From NCBI GenBank assembly GCA_963677355.2, contig CAXXXQ010000003.1, forward strand, positions 310,001 to 374,000: DNA of 64,000 nucleotides, written 5' to 3'. The DNA is from Thiomicrorhabdus sp963677355 (lineage in GTDB: Bacteria; Pseudomonadota; Gammaproteobacteria; Thiomicrospirales; Thiomicrospiraceae). Made by a program: the position numbers and the translations under genes. The notes beneath the pieces were generated by a model. That model saw nothing but the letters and a program-made list of their open reading frames with translations, was not told where the DNA came from and searched no databases. This document shows, piece after piece, positions 9,027 through 17,696 of this stretch (within the stretch, counting starts at the first letter, position 1; every line of letters begins with the position of its first letter).

Positions 9027-9656
9027 TTGAACGACAAGCATAATCAAAATTCGAAACATGGCGGTGTTCGTCCGGGAGCCGGTAGAAAAACGGGAAGCGG
9101 ACGTTTTGGCGAGCCGACTAAGGTGGTACGAATTCCGGAGTCAAAAGTGCCGGCCATCAAAGCCTGGTTAAAATTGCAAGATCGAGCCGGCGACAAGCTT
9201 TTGTCCCCCGCCAATCAAAATGCGTTTAATGCCTCGGTAGGCTGGTATTTGCCGGAAGATGAGCCGGCTGTGGTGGCCTTGCCTCTGTATGCCCATAAGG
9301 TGGTGGCCGGTTTTCCTAGTCCGGCGGAAGATTATATGGAAGCGCGTCTGGACCTGAATGAGAAGTTGATTCGTAATAAAGAGGCGACCTTTTTATTATC
9401 AGTACAAGGCGATTCGATGAAAGACGCCGGGATTATGGACGGCGATATTTTGGTGGTGGATCGCAGTATTGAACCGCAAGGCGGCAAGATCGTCATTGCC
9501 GCTCTAGACGGCGAGTTAACCGTTAAACGCTTATCGATTAAATCCACCGGTACTTGGCTGGTGCCGGAAAATGACAATTATCCGCCGATTCCGGTAAGAG
9601 AGGCTTCCGATATCGTCATTTGGGGAGTGGTGACGGCGACAATTTCACAGTTTTAA
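9027..9656 (+). CDS. umuD: UmuD/LexA-like self-cleaving S24 protein
   Basis: The regulatory partner of UmuC, activated by RecA-stimulated self-cleavage. The C-terminal S24 peptidase fold has the serine in VQGDSMKD near residue 130, the lysine in ELTVKRL near 165, and an Ala-Gly cleavage site in VVAGFPSP near 94. At 209 residues it is longer than E. coli UmuD (139). The extra N-terminus contains GGVRPGAGRK and a basic stretch, resembling the extended UmuD variants of some marine gammaproteobacteria. The TTG start is supported by GGAG at 9014-9017 with nine-base spacing; the nearby ATG at 9005 is in another frame and soon stops. Confidence 0.88.
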   Translation: MNDKHNQNSKHGGVRPGAGRKTGSGRFGEPTKVVRIPESKVPAIKAWLKLQDRAGDKLLSPANQNAFNASVGWYLPEDEPAVVALPLYAHKVVAGFPSPAEDYMEARLDLNEKLIRNKEATFLLSVQGDSMKDAGIMDGDILVVDRSIEPQGGKIVIAALDGELTVKRLSIKSTGTWLVPENDNYPPIPVREASDIVIWGVVTATISQF

Positions 9657-9810
9657 CGCCGTTATGAACTCTTTTTTTTTAGGGTGATAAAAAGTTTTGC
9701 AGGGAGGCTACATAAAGTTTGTGTTTGTTGGGCAGAGGTCATCTGTTATGCTTACTCATTAATACTTAATGCACTAACGGGTAAGAACTTCTCTAAGTTT
9801 AGACTTCATT

Positions 9811-11667
9811 ATGCGAGCAGCCTTGAAAAAATTGAGTTATCTCCACTTCTGGATCGTGACGTCGATAACCGTTATCCTGTTTGGTGTTTATCTTCTTTAT
9901 TCTTCTACCAAAGACAATCTTTTTCAGGTTGCATTACAGCAGCATCATAAAGAGATCGAACACGATATTAAAACGATTATCGATGACCGTCGCGATTCCA
10001 GTCTTGCTATTGCGTTGGCTTTGGCCGAGAACCCGAACGTTCATCGTTTTTTATGTGAAGACTGTTCGGAGTCGGAGCGGCCGGAACTCGATTTCTCGAA
10101 AACCCTTGAACAACTCGATTTGCGTACTCACAACGGTAATATCGGCGTGCAGATTATCGACAGTAAAGGCGTGAGCCGTTATCGAAGCTGGACGACCAAT
10201 GTCGGAGACTCTCTAAAAGAGGTGCGTTACGATGTTCGTCAGATGATGGGGTCGCATCGTATTCAGGAAGGTATGAGTGTCGGGCGTTTTTCCTTGACGT
10301 TTAAGTCTATGGTTCCGGTTTTCAGTAAAGATCAGAAGTTTTTGGGCATGCTGGAAGTCGTTTCACACTTGACCTCTTTGGCGGAACGTTTAGCCAAAAT
10401 TCAACGGATTAGCTCGGTAATTTTGGTGGATAAACGTTATAAAGCTCAGTTGACAAGAGCAGACAAAACCCGGTTTTTAAACGATTTCTATATCGTTAAC
10501 GAGAATTTTAAAACGTATGATATCGAGTTGTTGCAACAATTCGGCGAAGCGCAGTTTACAAAGATCGTGCCGATACAAAAGCTGAACGGCACGGTGATCA
10601 CTCAATATGTTATTGAGGATTCTTTGGGTCGGTTAATGGGGTATTGGTTCGCTTTTGAGGACTTATCGACGGTCGATCTGACCGAAGTCAGACTGTTAAA
10701 TAAGCAATATCTTTACGGCTCGGTAATCGTTTCTTTTCTGTCTCTGTTGTTGGTTTTGATTTATGTGCTTCGCCAAAAAGCGGAAGAGGGCCGTAAGTAT
10801 TACCGCAATATCTTGAACGCGACCTCCGAGATTATTCTGGTCTCCGATCACAGCAAAATCATTGATGCCAATAAGCTGTTTTTTGATTTTTATTCCGAGT
10901 TTAAAGATCTCAAGGCGTTTTTAAAACATTATGAATGCATCTGCGATACTTTTGAATCCGGGAACGGTTTTCTGCAAAAGTATGTGGATGGCAAATATTG
11001 GTTGGATTATGCCTTGGATCATGTTGACCAAGAGCACATCGTCAAGATCAGTAAAGACGATAAACCTTATTATTTCCAAGTCAAAGTCGCGCTGGTGCAA
11101 CTCAGTGAAACGCCTCTGTACTCAATCATCATGCATGATGTGACCAAGCAGGAGTTGTATCGAATGCGTCTGGAGTATCAGGCGGAAACCGATCCGTTGA
11201 CCGGTATTGCCAACCGTTTGGTATTTAACAAGAAGTTGACCGAAGAGGTGACTAGAGCCAACCGTTATCAAAACCCTTTATGTTTAGCGGTTTTCGATAT
11301 GGATCACTTTAAGTCCATTAATGATGAATTCGGTCACGATACCGGTGATCATGTGTTGAGAATTGTCAGCGGAGAGGTGACTTCTCTATTAAGGGAAACC
11401 GATATTTTCTGCCGTATCGGCGGTGAAGAGTTTGCAGTGATCATGCCGGAAACCGAGTTGCATGACGCCAAAATGGTAATGGAGCGTTTGCGCGCTTCCG
11501 TTGAGTTATTGTCGGACGGCGTTGCTGCCCAACTTAGCATCAGTATCGGGGTTTCGCGTTTGAGCCGCTGGGACAGCGACAGCTCTTTCTTCAAGAAAAC
11601 CGACGAAGCGCTTTATCGGGCGAAAAAAGCCGGGCGCAATCGGGTGGTCGTTAGCGACGAAGCATAA
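9811..11667 (+). CDS. Diguanylate cyclase with periplasmic Cache-like sensor and PAS domain
   Basis: A 618-residue membrane-bound sensor. A TM helix (about 10-30) is followed by a ~270-residue periplasmic domain resembling a double Cache fold, a second TM helix (about 303-322), a divergent PAS domain (about 330-450), and a C-terminal GGDEF domain with active-site GGEEF at residues 537-541. The inhibitory RxxD site is not obvious. No EAL domain is present, so it probably only synthesises cyclic di-GMP. The ligand is unknown. Monocistronic, 69 bases before the gcvH-like gene. Confidence 0.87.
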   Translation: MRAALKKLSYLHFWIVTSITVILFGVYLLYSSTKDNLFQVALQQHHKEIEHDIKTIIDDRRDSSLAIALALAENPNVHRFLCEDCSESERPELDFSKTLEQLDLRTHNGNIGVQIIDSKGVSRYRSWTTNVGDSLKEVRYDVRQMMGSHRIQEGMSVGRFSLTFKSMVPVFSKDQKFLGMLEVVSHLTSLAERLAKIQRISSVILVDKRYKAQLTRADKTRFLNDFYIVNENFKTYDIELLQQFGEAQFTKIVPIQKLNGTVITQYVIEDSLGRLMGYWFAFEDLSTVDLTEVRLLNKQYLYGSVIVSFLSLLLVLIYVLRQKAEEGRKYYRNILNATSEIILVSDHSKIIDANKLFFDFYSEFKDLKAFLKHYECICDTFESGNGFLQKYVDGKYWLDYALDHVDQEHIVKISKDDKPYYFQVKVALVQLSETPLYSIIMHDVTKQELYRMRLEYQAETDPLTGIANRLVFNKKLTEEVTRANRYQNPLCLAVFDMDHFKSINDEFGHDTGDHVLRIVSGEVTSLLRETDIFCRIGGEEFAVIMPETELHDAKMVMERLRASVELLSDGVAAQLSISIGVSRLSRWDSDSSFFKKTDEALYRAKKAGRNRVVVSDEA

Positions 11668-11735
11668 TAAATGCTGCAACCATTCTTAGCTTTATGGTAG
11701 CCTTTTAGTTAAATAAGATAACAGGGAGGCAGGCC

Positions 11736-12125
11736 ATGAGTGTATTACCGAGTCATCTCAAGTACACCGAAAACCACGAGTGGGTTTTTCTTAACGAGCG
11801 CGGTGAAGCGTTGGTTGGTATTACCGATTTTGCTCAGGAATCTTTGGGCGAATTAACTAGCGTAACTTTTCCGGAGTTGGGCATGGATGTTTCCGCCGGG
11901 GACGAAATTATGGAACTGGAAGCCTTGATGGCGGCGTCTATTATTTCCGCTCCGGTCAGTGGTGAGGTGGTCGAAATTAATGAAGAATTGGAAGATTCTC
12001 CGGAAATCATTAATGACGAACCTTATGATGCCGGTTGGTTATTCAAAATTCAGCTGCTTGATGAATCCGAGCTGGATGATCTTCTCAGCGATGAGAAGTA
12101 TCAGGCGCTGATTGACTCGGTATGA
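11736..12125 (+). CDS. gcvH: Glycine cleavage H-like protein lacking the lipoyl-lysine
   Basis: A 129-residue protein of exactly the H-protein length and fold. YTENHEWV is at the start, GITDFAQESLGELT follows, and SAPVSGEVVEINEELEDSPE and DAGWLFKI lie after the lipoyl hairpin. In true GcvH the hairpin reads ESVKAAS with the lysine carrying lipoate. Here the aligned segment is EALMAAS, and codon 65 (11928-11930) is ATG, methionine. The rest is well conserved, so this is not a decayed gene. It stands alone with no gcvT, gcvP or lipoate ligase in the window. A strong RBS GGGAGG precedes the ATG. It cannot act as a classical lipoyl shuttle; possible roles are regulatory or scaffold, or a repurposed H-like protein. 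Confidence 0.85.
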   Translation: MSVLPSHLKYTENHEWVFLNERGEALVGITDFAQESLGELTSVTFPELGMDVSAGDEIMELEALMAASIISAPVSGEVVEINEELEDSPEIINDEPYDAGWLFKIQLLDESELDDLLSDEKYQALIDSV

Positions 12126-12202
12126 GTCAAGGTAGTACATATCGAACCGATCGCGTTCAGTTGATAAATCGTTTAAAATAACGCCATTCAAATATAAAGA
12201 TT

Positions 12203-12236
12203 AAAAGAGGTTTAGCCTTGCGGTTAAACCTCTTTT
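12203..12236 (+). terminator. Rho-independent terminator
   Basis: A 12-base-pair stem AAAAGAGGTTTA / TAAACCTCTTTT with a ten-base loop, downstream of the gcvH-like gene. Confidence 0.8.
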
Positions 12237-12279
12237 GTCGTTTTAACAGCCTATATACAACACAGTTAGAGAGTCGAGC

Positions 12280-13473
12280 ATGTTAGCCAGTTTACGATTA
12301 AAAAAGAATGAAGAGCGCCGTATCAAACAGGGGCATGTTTGGGTGTACAGCAATGAGGTCGATACCCAGGAGACTCCATTGAAAGGCTTTGAACCCGGGC
12401 AACAGGTCATTATCGAAGCCGACAACGGCAAAGCGTTAGGTATGGGTTATGTGAATCCAAACACCTTGATCTGTGCGCGGCTGTTAAGCCGTAGTGTCAA
12501 AGTTGAGCTGAATATCAAATTCTTGAAGAAACGTATCCAGGCCGCTCAGGCGCTACGTGAATTGCATTTTGCCGACCCTTTCTATCGCTTAGTGTTTGGT
12601 GAATCGGACGGCTTGCCCGGTTTGGTGATTGATCGCTTTGGTGATGTGTTTTCGGTGCAAATTACCACGGCAGGCATGGAGGTTGTTAAAGAGGATATTG
12701 TTCAGGTTCTAATCAACTTATACCAGCCGCAAGCGATCGTCATGAAAAACGATACCGTTAGCCGTCAGCTTGAAGGCTTGGAACTTTATGAAGAGGTTGT
12801 TTACGGCGAATTACCGGATTCTTTAGTCATTACCGAAAATAATACCCAGTTTGAAATTCCTGTCGAAGCCGGGCAGAAAACCGGATGGTTTTATGACCAC
12901 CGTATTTCCCGTCAACGTCTACAGGCACTGGTGAAGGATAAAACCGTATTGGATGTGTTTAGTTATCTCGGTGGCTGGGGGGTAGCGGCGGCCAATGCCG
13001 GAGCGGAATCGGTCGCTTGTGTTGATGCCTCCGAGTTCGCGCTGGATGGAGTGGATCGTAATGCCGCCTTGAATGGTGTGGCCGACAAAATGGTGACGAT
13101 TCAAGGTAATGCCTTTGATGTCATGAATGCTTTGAAAACCGACGGACAGAAATTCGATGTCGTCATCGTTGATCCGCCGGCGTTTATTAAACGTAAGAAA
13201 GATTTCAAAAAAGGCTATGAGGCTTATCGCCGAATCAATGAATTGGCGATGCGTCTTTTGAACAAGGACGGTATTCTGGTTTCGGCCTCTTGCTCGCATC
13301 ATTTGAGCCGTGACGATCTTTTAAAGGTTGTGCAGACTACCGCCCGCCATATCGATCGCAATGTCCAGCTGTTTGATCAGGGCCATCAGGGGCCGGATCA
13401 TCCGATTCATCCGGCCATTCCGGAGACGGAATATATCAAGACTCTGTTTTTTAAAGTCTCGCCAACCTGGTGA
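12280..13473 (+). CDS. rlmI: 23S rRNA (cytosine-1962-C5) methyltransferase
   Basis: Methylates C1962 of 23S rRNA. The 397-residue protein has an N-terminal PUA RNA-binding domain that includes GHVWVYSNEV and a C-terminal Rossmann methyltransferase. The SAM-binding motif DVFSYLGGWG is near residue 225, the VDPPAF motif near 298, and SASCSHH with the catalytic cysteine near 336. Length and layout match RlmI/YccW. The start is ATG at 12280; the gene follows a terminator and is therefore separately transcribed. It may be cotranscribed with the next two genes, since the gap to the next start is only 36 bases. Confidence 0.92.
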   Translation: MLASLRLKKNEERRIKQGHVWVYSNEVDTQETPLKGFEPGQQVIIEADNGKALGMGYVNPNTLICARLLSRSVKVELNIKFLKKRIQAAQALRELHFADPFYRLVFGESDGLPGLVIDRFGDVFSVQITTAGMEVVKEDIVQVLINLYQPQAIVMKNDTVSRQLEGLELYEEVVYGELPDSLVITENNTQFEIPVEAGQKTGWFYDHRISRQRLQALVKDKTVLDVFSYLGGWGVAAANAGAESVACVDASEFALDGVDRNAALNGVADKMVTIQGNAFDVMNALKTDGQKFDVVIVDPPAFIKRKKDFKKGYEAYRRINELAMRLLNKDGILVSASCSHHLSRDDLLKVVQTTARHIDRNVQLFDQGHQGPDHPIHPAIPETEYIKTLFFKVSPTW

Positions 13474-13509
13474 TCCCGGTTGAAACGGTAATTCAGGTTT
13501 TCTGTCATC

Positions 13510-14712
13510 ATGGCTAAGAAATCACCCGCGATACTCACTCCGGTAGATCGCCTGCAACAGCATCTTCCCAAATACTGTTTTTGGGATGAAGTCGAGCAGG
13601 TGCTTTATATCGATGCCCGCAAAATCTTTCCGAAAGAGGGTGTGGTGACCATTTTGGGTTGGGACAATATGATGCTCAATGCCGAACCGATTCCGGAGTA
13701 TCCCGCCTATTTTAAAATCATGCTCTGGGCCAAGCACTCCCAGTTTGCCGATTGGAAAAAACAGATTCCGGCCTGGGTACAGGACAGTTGTGCCTTGTTT
13801 CCGAGTCACCAGATGCAGTTGCTGCATTATGCCGGTAAATACCCGCAGATACTGGAACTGCTGGACCATGCTCCGATGTTGGCGTGGCGTTTAGTGACCT
13901 CGGGCATGGAAGAACCGGAAATCGTTGCCTTGATGTCCGGTAAACGTACTCAAATCGCCGAATCGGTAGGCTGGCCGGGGAAAGCGGATACCGTTAAATT
14001 CCTGACCAATTTGCGTCTGCGCTGGGTGGATAAGAATATTGCCGAACAGATCGAGGTTTGTCTGTTGGATGAACAACGTTTAACCGCGCTACAGGATTTG
14101 CCGAGAATCAACTCAATGGCGCTGACCTTGGCTGCCCGGTTTCCCGAACTGATCGGCTCGACTTTGCACCACGCTTTGGCGCAACTACCTTGCCGACCTA
14201 TGCAATGTCAAAGCATGGTCTCATTGTTGGAGGATGCCTATGCGCTTGCTGCATATTTACAATTGGCGCAAGAACAGGTCGATCGCATTGGTCAATGTCG
14301 CTACTTGGTTGAGGTTACGAAACTTTATCTGACGTGGATGGATACCGTTTTTAGCTCGCAAACCGAGGTTTTGCAGCCAACGGACGCTTTTCAATCGAGT
14401 TTGAAAGAACAGCCGCAGTTAGTCATTGTCGAGGATGATTGGCTGCGGCTTGCCAAGATTCAGCAGCATGCTTGGTTTATCGACTATGCCGGGCATGAGA
14501 ATCATAAGCAGCTTTATGTTTGGGAGGACGAAGAAGGCGTTTGGGCTGCGCTGCTACACGCTCATCTGCCTGACAATCCGCAATTATCCAAACAGGTCGA
14601 GCAACTGTATTCTATTGAACGGGTTAGAGGTTTGGAAAATCGCTTGCCGGGAGCCAAACAACTGTCGACTTTGCATCTATGGCAGGCTCAACAGCTTAAA
14701 CAGGGAGACTGA
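13510..14712 (+). CDS. Conserved protein of unknown function
   Basis: I do not recognise the family. The 400-residue product is soluble, with no signal peptide or membrane segment, and is rich in L, Q, A and aromatic residues. An N-terminal ~70-residue part (VLYIDARKIFPKEGV) is followed by a mostly helical middle and a C-terminal half with YAGHENHKQLYVWEDEEGVW. The stop is four bases before the DUF1294 gene, so the two are almost certainly cotranscribed. Its mixed-helical character suggests a scaffold or regulator, but no catalytic motif is seen. Confidence 0.75.
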   Translation: MAKKSPAILTPVDRLQQHLPKYCFWDEVEQVLYIDARKIFPKEGVVTILGWDNMMLNAEPIPEYPAYFKIMLWAKHSQFADWKKQIPAWVQDSCALFPSHQMQLLHYAGKYPQILELLDHAPMLAWRLVTSGMEEPEIVALMSGKRTQIAESVGWPGKADTVKFLTNLRLRWVDKNIAEQIEVCLLDEQRLTALQDLPRINSMALTLAARFPELIGSTLHHALAQLPCRPMQCQSMVSLLEDAYALAAYLQLAQEQVDRIGQCRYLVEVTKLYLTWMDTVFSSQTEVLQPTDAFQSSLKEQPQLVIVEDDWLRLAKIQQHAWFIDYAGHENHKQLYVWEDEEGVWAALLHAHLPDNPQLSKQVEQLYSIERVRGLENRLPGAKQLSTLHLWQAQQLKQGD

Positions 14713-14716
14713 GGGG

Positions 14717-15292
14717 ATGAGAATTCAGGGAGAAATCGTCTCTTGGAATCAAGGCAAGGGGTTCGGCTTTGTTAAGCCTACCGACGGCGGAAAAGAGATA
14801 TTTATCCATATCAAAGAGTTTAATTGGAAGCCGCAAGTCGGGCAGAAGATTACTTTTTCAATCGGTCAGGATAAACAAGGTAGAACTTGCGGTAAAACCG
14901 CGATATTGTCGGGCGACTTTTTAGAATATGAAAAATCGACAGGCAGTTCCTTTATGCAGATTCTGCTCGGATTGATTGCCTTGTTGACGATAGCCGTCCT
15001 GAGTTTTGTTTTCGAGTTCACTCACTGGTTGCCGATCGTCTATATCGGGGCAAGTATGCTGACTTATTTCATTTATTGGATCGATAAAAACGCAGCACTG
15101 AGCGGTGGGCGGAGAACACCAGAAAATACTTTGCACCTCTTGTCGTTATTTTGCGGTTGGCCGGGTGCCCTGATTGCGCAGCAAAAGTTGAGGCACAAAA
15201 CCAAAAAACAACCGTTCCGTTTTATTTTCTGGTTAACGGTCGTAGTCAATATAGGTGGTATTTATTATTTAACGCTTAAGGGTGTGATTTAG
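14717..15292 (+). CDS. Cold-shock domain plus DUF1294 membrane protein
   Basis: A 191-residue fusion. The N-terminal ~65 residues are a cold-shock OB-fold with the RNP-1-like KGFGFVKP and an IFIHIKEF segment matching RNP-2. The C-terminal half has three or four hydrophobic helices and the DUF1294 motif GWPGALIAQQKLRHKT. The family may bind nucleic acid at the membrane; no biochemical role is established. The start chosen is the ATG at 14717, preceded by GGGAG at 14703-14707 with nine-base spacing. The frame stays open upstream but that part overlaps the previous gene. Confidence 0.85.
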   Translation: MRIQGEIVSWNQGKGFGFVKPTDGGKEIFIHIKEFNWKPQVGQKITFSIGQDKQGRTCGKTAILSGDFLEYEKSTGSSFMQILLGLIALLTIAVLSFVFEFTHWLPIVYIGASMLTYFIYWIDKNAALSGGRRTPENTLHLLSLFCGWPGALIAQQKLRHKTKKQPFRFIFWLTVVVNIGGIYYLTLKGVI

Positions 15293-15321
15293 TGATGATC
15301 TGGTTAATCTGGTGATATGTT

Positions 15322-15344
15322 GGTTTCGGCGAATTACCGAAACC
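15322..15344. terminator. Perfect hairpin between convergent genes
   Basis: GGTTTCGG / CCGAAACC stem (8 bp) with a seven-base loop lies between the DUF1294 gene and lysA, which converge. No T-run follows on either strand, so it may stabilise 3' ends or act as a weak terminator. Confidence 0.45.
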
Positions 15345-15379
15345 GATGGTCTTGCTAGTCGTAACAATCAGGTCAGGCT

Positions 15380-16645
15380 TTAATCTTCAATCAGAATTTC
15401 AGAACCAAATAAGTCTGCATAGGTTTCACGCGGACGAATCAAAAATGCTTGATCGCCTTGAACCATGACTTCCGCCGCACGAGGGCGGGTGTTGTAGTTC
15501 GAGCTCATGGTAAACCCGTAGGCTCCAGCCGATTTAACTGCTAGCAGATCGCCCGCTTTTAAGTTCAGGGTGCGATCTTTACCGAGGAAGTCGCCGGTTT
15601 CGCAGACCGGACCAACCAGATCCCAACTTTTTTCCAGACCATCAGTACGCGGCGTGACCGGGACGATTTCCTGATAGGCCTGATAAAGCGCAGGGCGGAT
15701 CAAGTCATTCATAGCGCCGTCGATAATCGCGAAGTTTTTATGTTCGGTCGGTTTTAGGTATTCCACTTCCGTCAGTAGCACACCAGCATTACCGGCAATG
15801 GCGCGGCCGGGTTCAATGATGATTTCCATCTCTGGATCGTTCAGTTTGGCGATCAAGGCTTGAATGTAATCCTGAATCGGAGGAGGTGTTTCGTCGGTAT
15901 ATTGGATACCTAAACCGCCGCCTAAATCCAAATGGTGGATATCAATTCCCATCTCTTCCAGAGTGACTTTCAGTGCCAATACCCGTTCCAGAGCATCGAC
16001 GAACGGCGTGATTTCCGTCAGCTGGGAACCGATATGGCAATCGATACCAACCGGATTGACGTGAGAGCAAGCGCAGGCGTCGGCGTACAGTTCCGGAGCG
16101 GTATTGATGTCGACACCGAACTTATTGTCTTTCAATCCGGTCGAGATGTAAGGATGGGTTTTCGCATCCACATCCGGATTGACTCGGATCGAAATATTGG
16201 CGATTTGGTCCATCTGTTCGGCAACCGCTTGAATGCGATCTAATTCGGCATGCGATTCGATATTGAAACAGCGGATACCGACTTCCAGAGCACGACGAAT
16301 TTCGGATGACTTTTTCGCTACACCGGAAAAAACCACTTTGCTGGCGTCGCCGCCTGCTTTCAAGACACGTTCCAGTTCACCTTGAGAGACGATGTCGAAC
16401 CCGGCACCGAGTTTGGCAAGTACATTTAATACCGCGATATTCGAGTTGGTTTTAACCGCATAGCAGACCAAATGCGGTTGCGTGCCGAAGGCTTGGTCGA
16501 ATGCACTCCAGCGATTTTCGAATTCGCTGCGCGAGTAAACGTAAAGCGGGGTTCCGTATTCTTTTGCCAGAGCGTCAAGACTGACGTTTTCGGCATAAAG
16601 TGTTGCAGATGTTCCGTTGTTTTTTAAGCTGAATGCTTGTGTCAT
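15380..16645 (-). CDS. lysA: Diaminopimelate decarboxylase
   Basis: Decarboxylates meso-diaminopimelate to L-lysine, the last step of lysine synthesis; a PLP enzyme with an alanine-racemase-like barrel. The PLP lysine is in CYAVKTNSN near residue 64, HIGSQ follows, then the phosphate-binding IIEPGRAI and the substrate loop GPVCETGDFL that includes the catalytic cysteine. At 421 residues it is of usual length. It lies 12 bases after lptM on the same strand, the classic lptM-lysA arrangement of gammaproteobacteria. Downstream dapF is absent; the next gene converges. Confidence 0.95.
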   Translation of the reverse strand: MTQAFSLKNNGTSATLYAENVSLDALAKEYGTPLYVYSRSEFENRWSAFDQAFGTQPHLVCYAVKTNSNIAVLNVLAKLGAGFDIVSQGELERVLKAGGDASKVVFSGVAKKSSEIRRALEVGIRCFNIESHAELDRIQAVAEQMDQIANISIRVNPDVDAKTHPYISTGLKDNKFGVDINTAPELYADACACSHVNPVGIDCHIGSQLTEITPFVDALERVLALKVTLEEMGIDIHHLDLGGGLGIQYTDETPPPIQDYIQALIAKLNDPEMEIIIEPGRAIAGNAGVLLTEVEYLKPTEHKNFAIIDGAMNDLIRPALYQAYQEIVPVTPRTDGLEKSWDLVGPVCETGDFLGKDRTLNLKAGDLLAVKSAGAYGFTMSSNYNTRPRAAEVMVQGDQAFLIRPRETYADLFGSEILIED

Positions 16646-16657
16646 GATAGTTCCTGG

Positions 16658-16807
16658 TTAGGGATTAAACTTAAAATTTTGCGGTGCGCTTTCCGTTTGC
16701 TGGGTCTGCGTCTGTTTCGGTTCGTCTTCCGGCAGATAGAGCGGGCCTTTTTTTCCACAACCTGCCAGCAGTACACCGCTAAAAAGCGTTAAGATAATCA
16801 GTCGCAT
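16658..16807 (-). CDS. lptM: Small lipoprotein LptM (YifL-like)
   Basis: A 49-residue frame read directly from the sequence: MRLIILTLFSG start, hydrophobic core, lipobox LLAGC with the modified cysteine near residue 17, then GKKGPLYLP, which is the diagnostic signature of the YifL/LptM family. The family assists maturation of the LPS translocon LptDE in E. coli. The tail is Q/T/E-rich. It sits immediately upstream of lysA with a 12-base gap, the usual neighbour, and shares its orientation. The family match is strong despite the small size. Confidence 0.88.
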   Translation of the reverse strand: MRLIILTLFSGVLLAGCGKKGPLYLPEDEPKQTQTQQTESAPQNFKFNP

Positions 16808-17000
16808 AATCGTTTCCAGTGTCGGGTTTGAAGCACAGGGCAGTGGGGTAAAAGCCCGCTTTTCCTAGCGTTCACCGTTTTTAAGTTGTGCTCGTTGAGT
16901 CGATGCAATTAAAATGGGTGCAATTTTACCAAAGAGTCGTGCATAACTCACGATTTAAGCGCTCTTTGATGTTTTTGATTTTAGCGAATTCAGGTTTTTT

Positions 17001-17696
17001 ATGACAGCAAGTTACAGTTTGACGGATTTGGATCCTAGTATTGTCGTTGAGCCGCCGCAATCGGCGGATTGTGCCGTGATTTGGTTACATGGTTTGGGGG
17101 CGGACGGCCACGATTTTGTCGGTATCTTGCCGCAATTGAACCTGCCGGCCGATCATCGTATCCGCTTTGTGTTCCCGCACGCGCCGGTTCAGCCGGTGAC
17201 GGTCAACGGCGGTATGGCCATGCGTTCCTGGTACGATATTTACTCGATGAGTATTGCCGACAAAATGGACCTGCATAGTATTCAGCTTTCCAGTCAGGTG
17301 TTGAACGATTTGATTGACGAGCAGATCGGGCAGGGCATAGCAGAGCAGAATATCGTGATCGCCGGTTTTTCTCAAGGGGGGCTGATTGCCCTTAATACCG
17401 CCCTGAGCTGTACGAAATCTTTAGCTGGCGTCATGGCATTGTCTACTTATTATCCGGCAGCCTGTTTGGAAGCGATCACTCGGCCAATCAACCGGGATAT
17501 TCCGGTTTTTATGGCGCACGGGCGTTTCGATCAGGTTGTGCCTTATTCGGTAGCGGAAGCTTCCCGTCAGCGTTTAACCGATGCGGGCTGTCAGCTTGAA
17601 TGGCACAGTTATCCGATGGAACATCAAGTATGCATGGAAGAGATTGAAGCGATTGCCGGATGGTTAACCGATAAACTGAAGGTATCCGACGGATGA
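17001..17696 (+). CDS. Alpha/beta-hydrolase carboxylesterase (phospholipase/carboxylesterase family)
   Basis: A 231-residue cytoplasmic esterase. The catalytic triad can be placed: serine in GFSQGG near residue 124, aspartate in HGRFDQVVP near 176, histidine in MEHQV near 208. The oxyanion region WLHGLGADGHDF and the HAPVQPVTVNGG stretch match the carboxylesterase 2 / acyl-protein thioesterase family found in many Pseudomonas-like bacteria. Substrate unknown. It overlaps the next gene by four bases (ATGA), implying translational coupling. It is divergent from lptM-lysA. Confidence 0.9.
   Translation: MTASYSLTDLDPSIVVEPPQSADCAVIWLHGLGADGHDFVGILPQLNLPADHRIRFVFPHAPVQPVTVNGGMAMRSWYDIYSMSIADKMDLHSIQLSSQVLNDLIDEQIGQGIAEQNIVIAGFSQGGLIALNTALSCTKSLAGVMALSTYYPAACLEAITRPINRDIPVFMAHGRFDQVVPYSVAEASRQRLTDAGCQLEWHSYPMEHQVCMEEIEAIAGWLTDKLKVSDG

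Noticed and set aside
9684..9950. 88-residue frame overlapping the start of the diguanylate cyclase
   Set aside because: It runs into a strongly coding frame and shows no domain or ribosome site.
14426..14716. N-terminal extension of the DUF1294 protein
   Set aside because: Overlaps the previous gene in another frame; the true start is at 14717 with an RBS.
16808..17000. Lysine riboswitch upstream of lptM-lysA
   Set aside because: No conserved lysine-aptamer motifs or terminator found in the 193-base gap.
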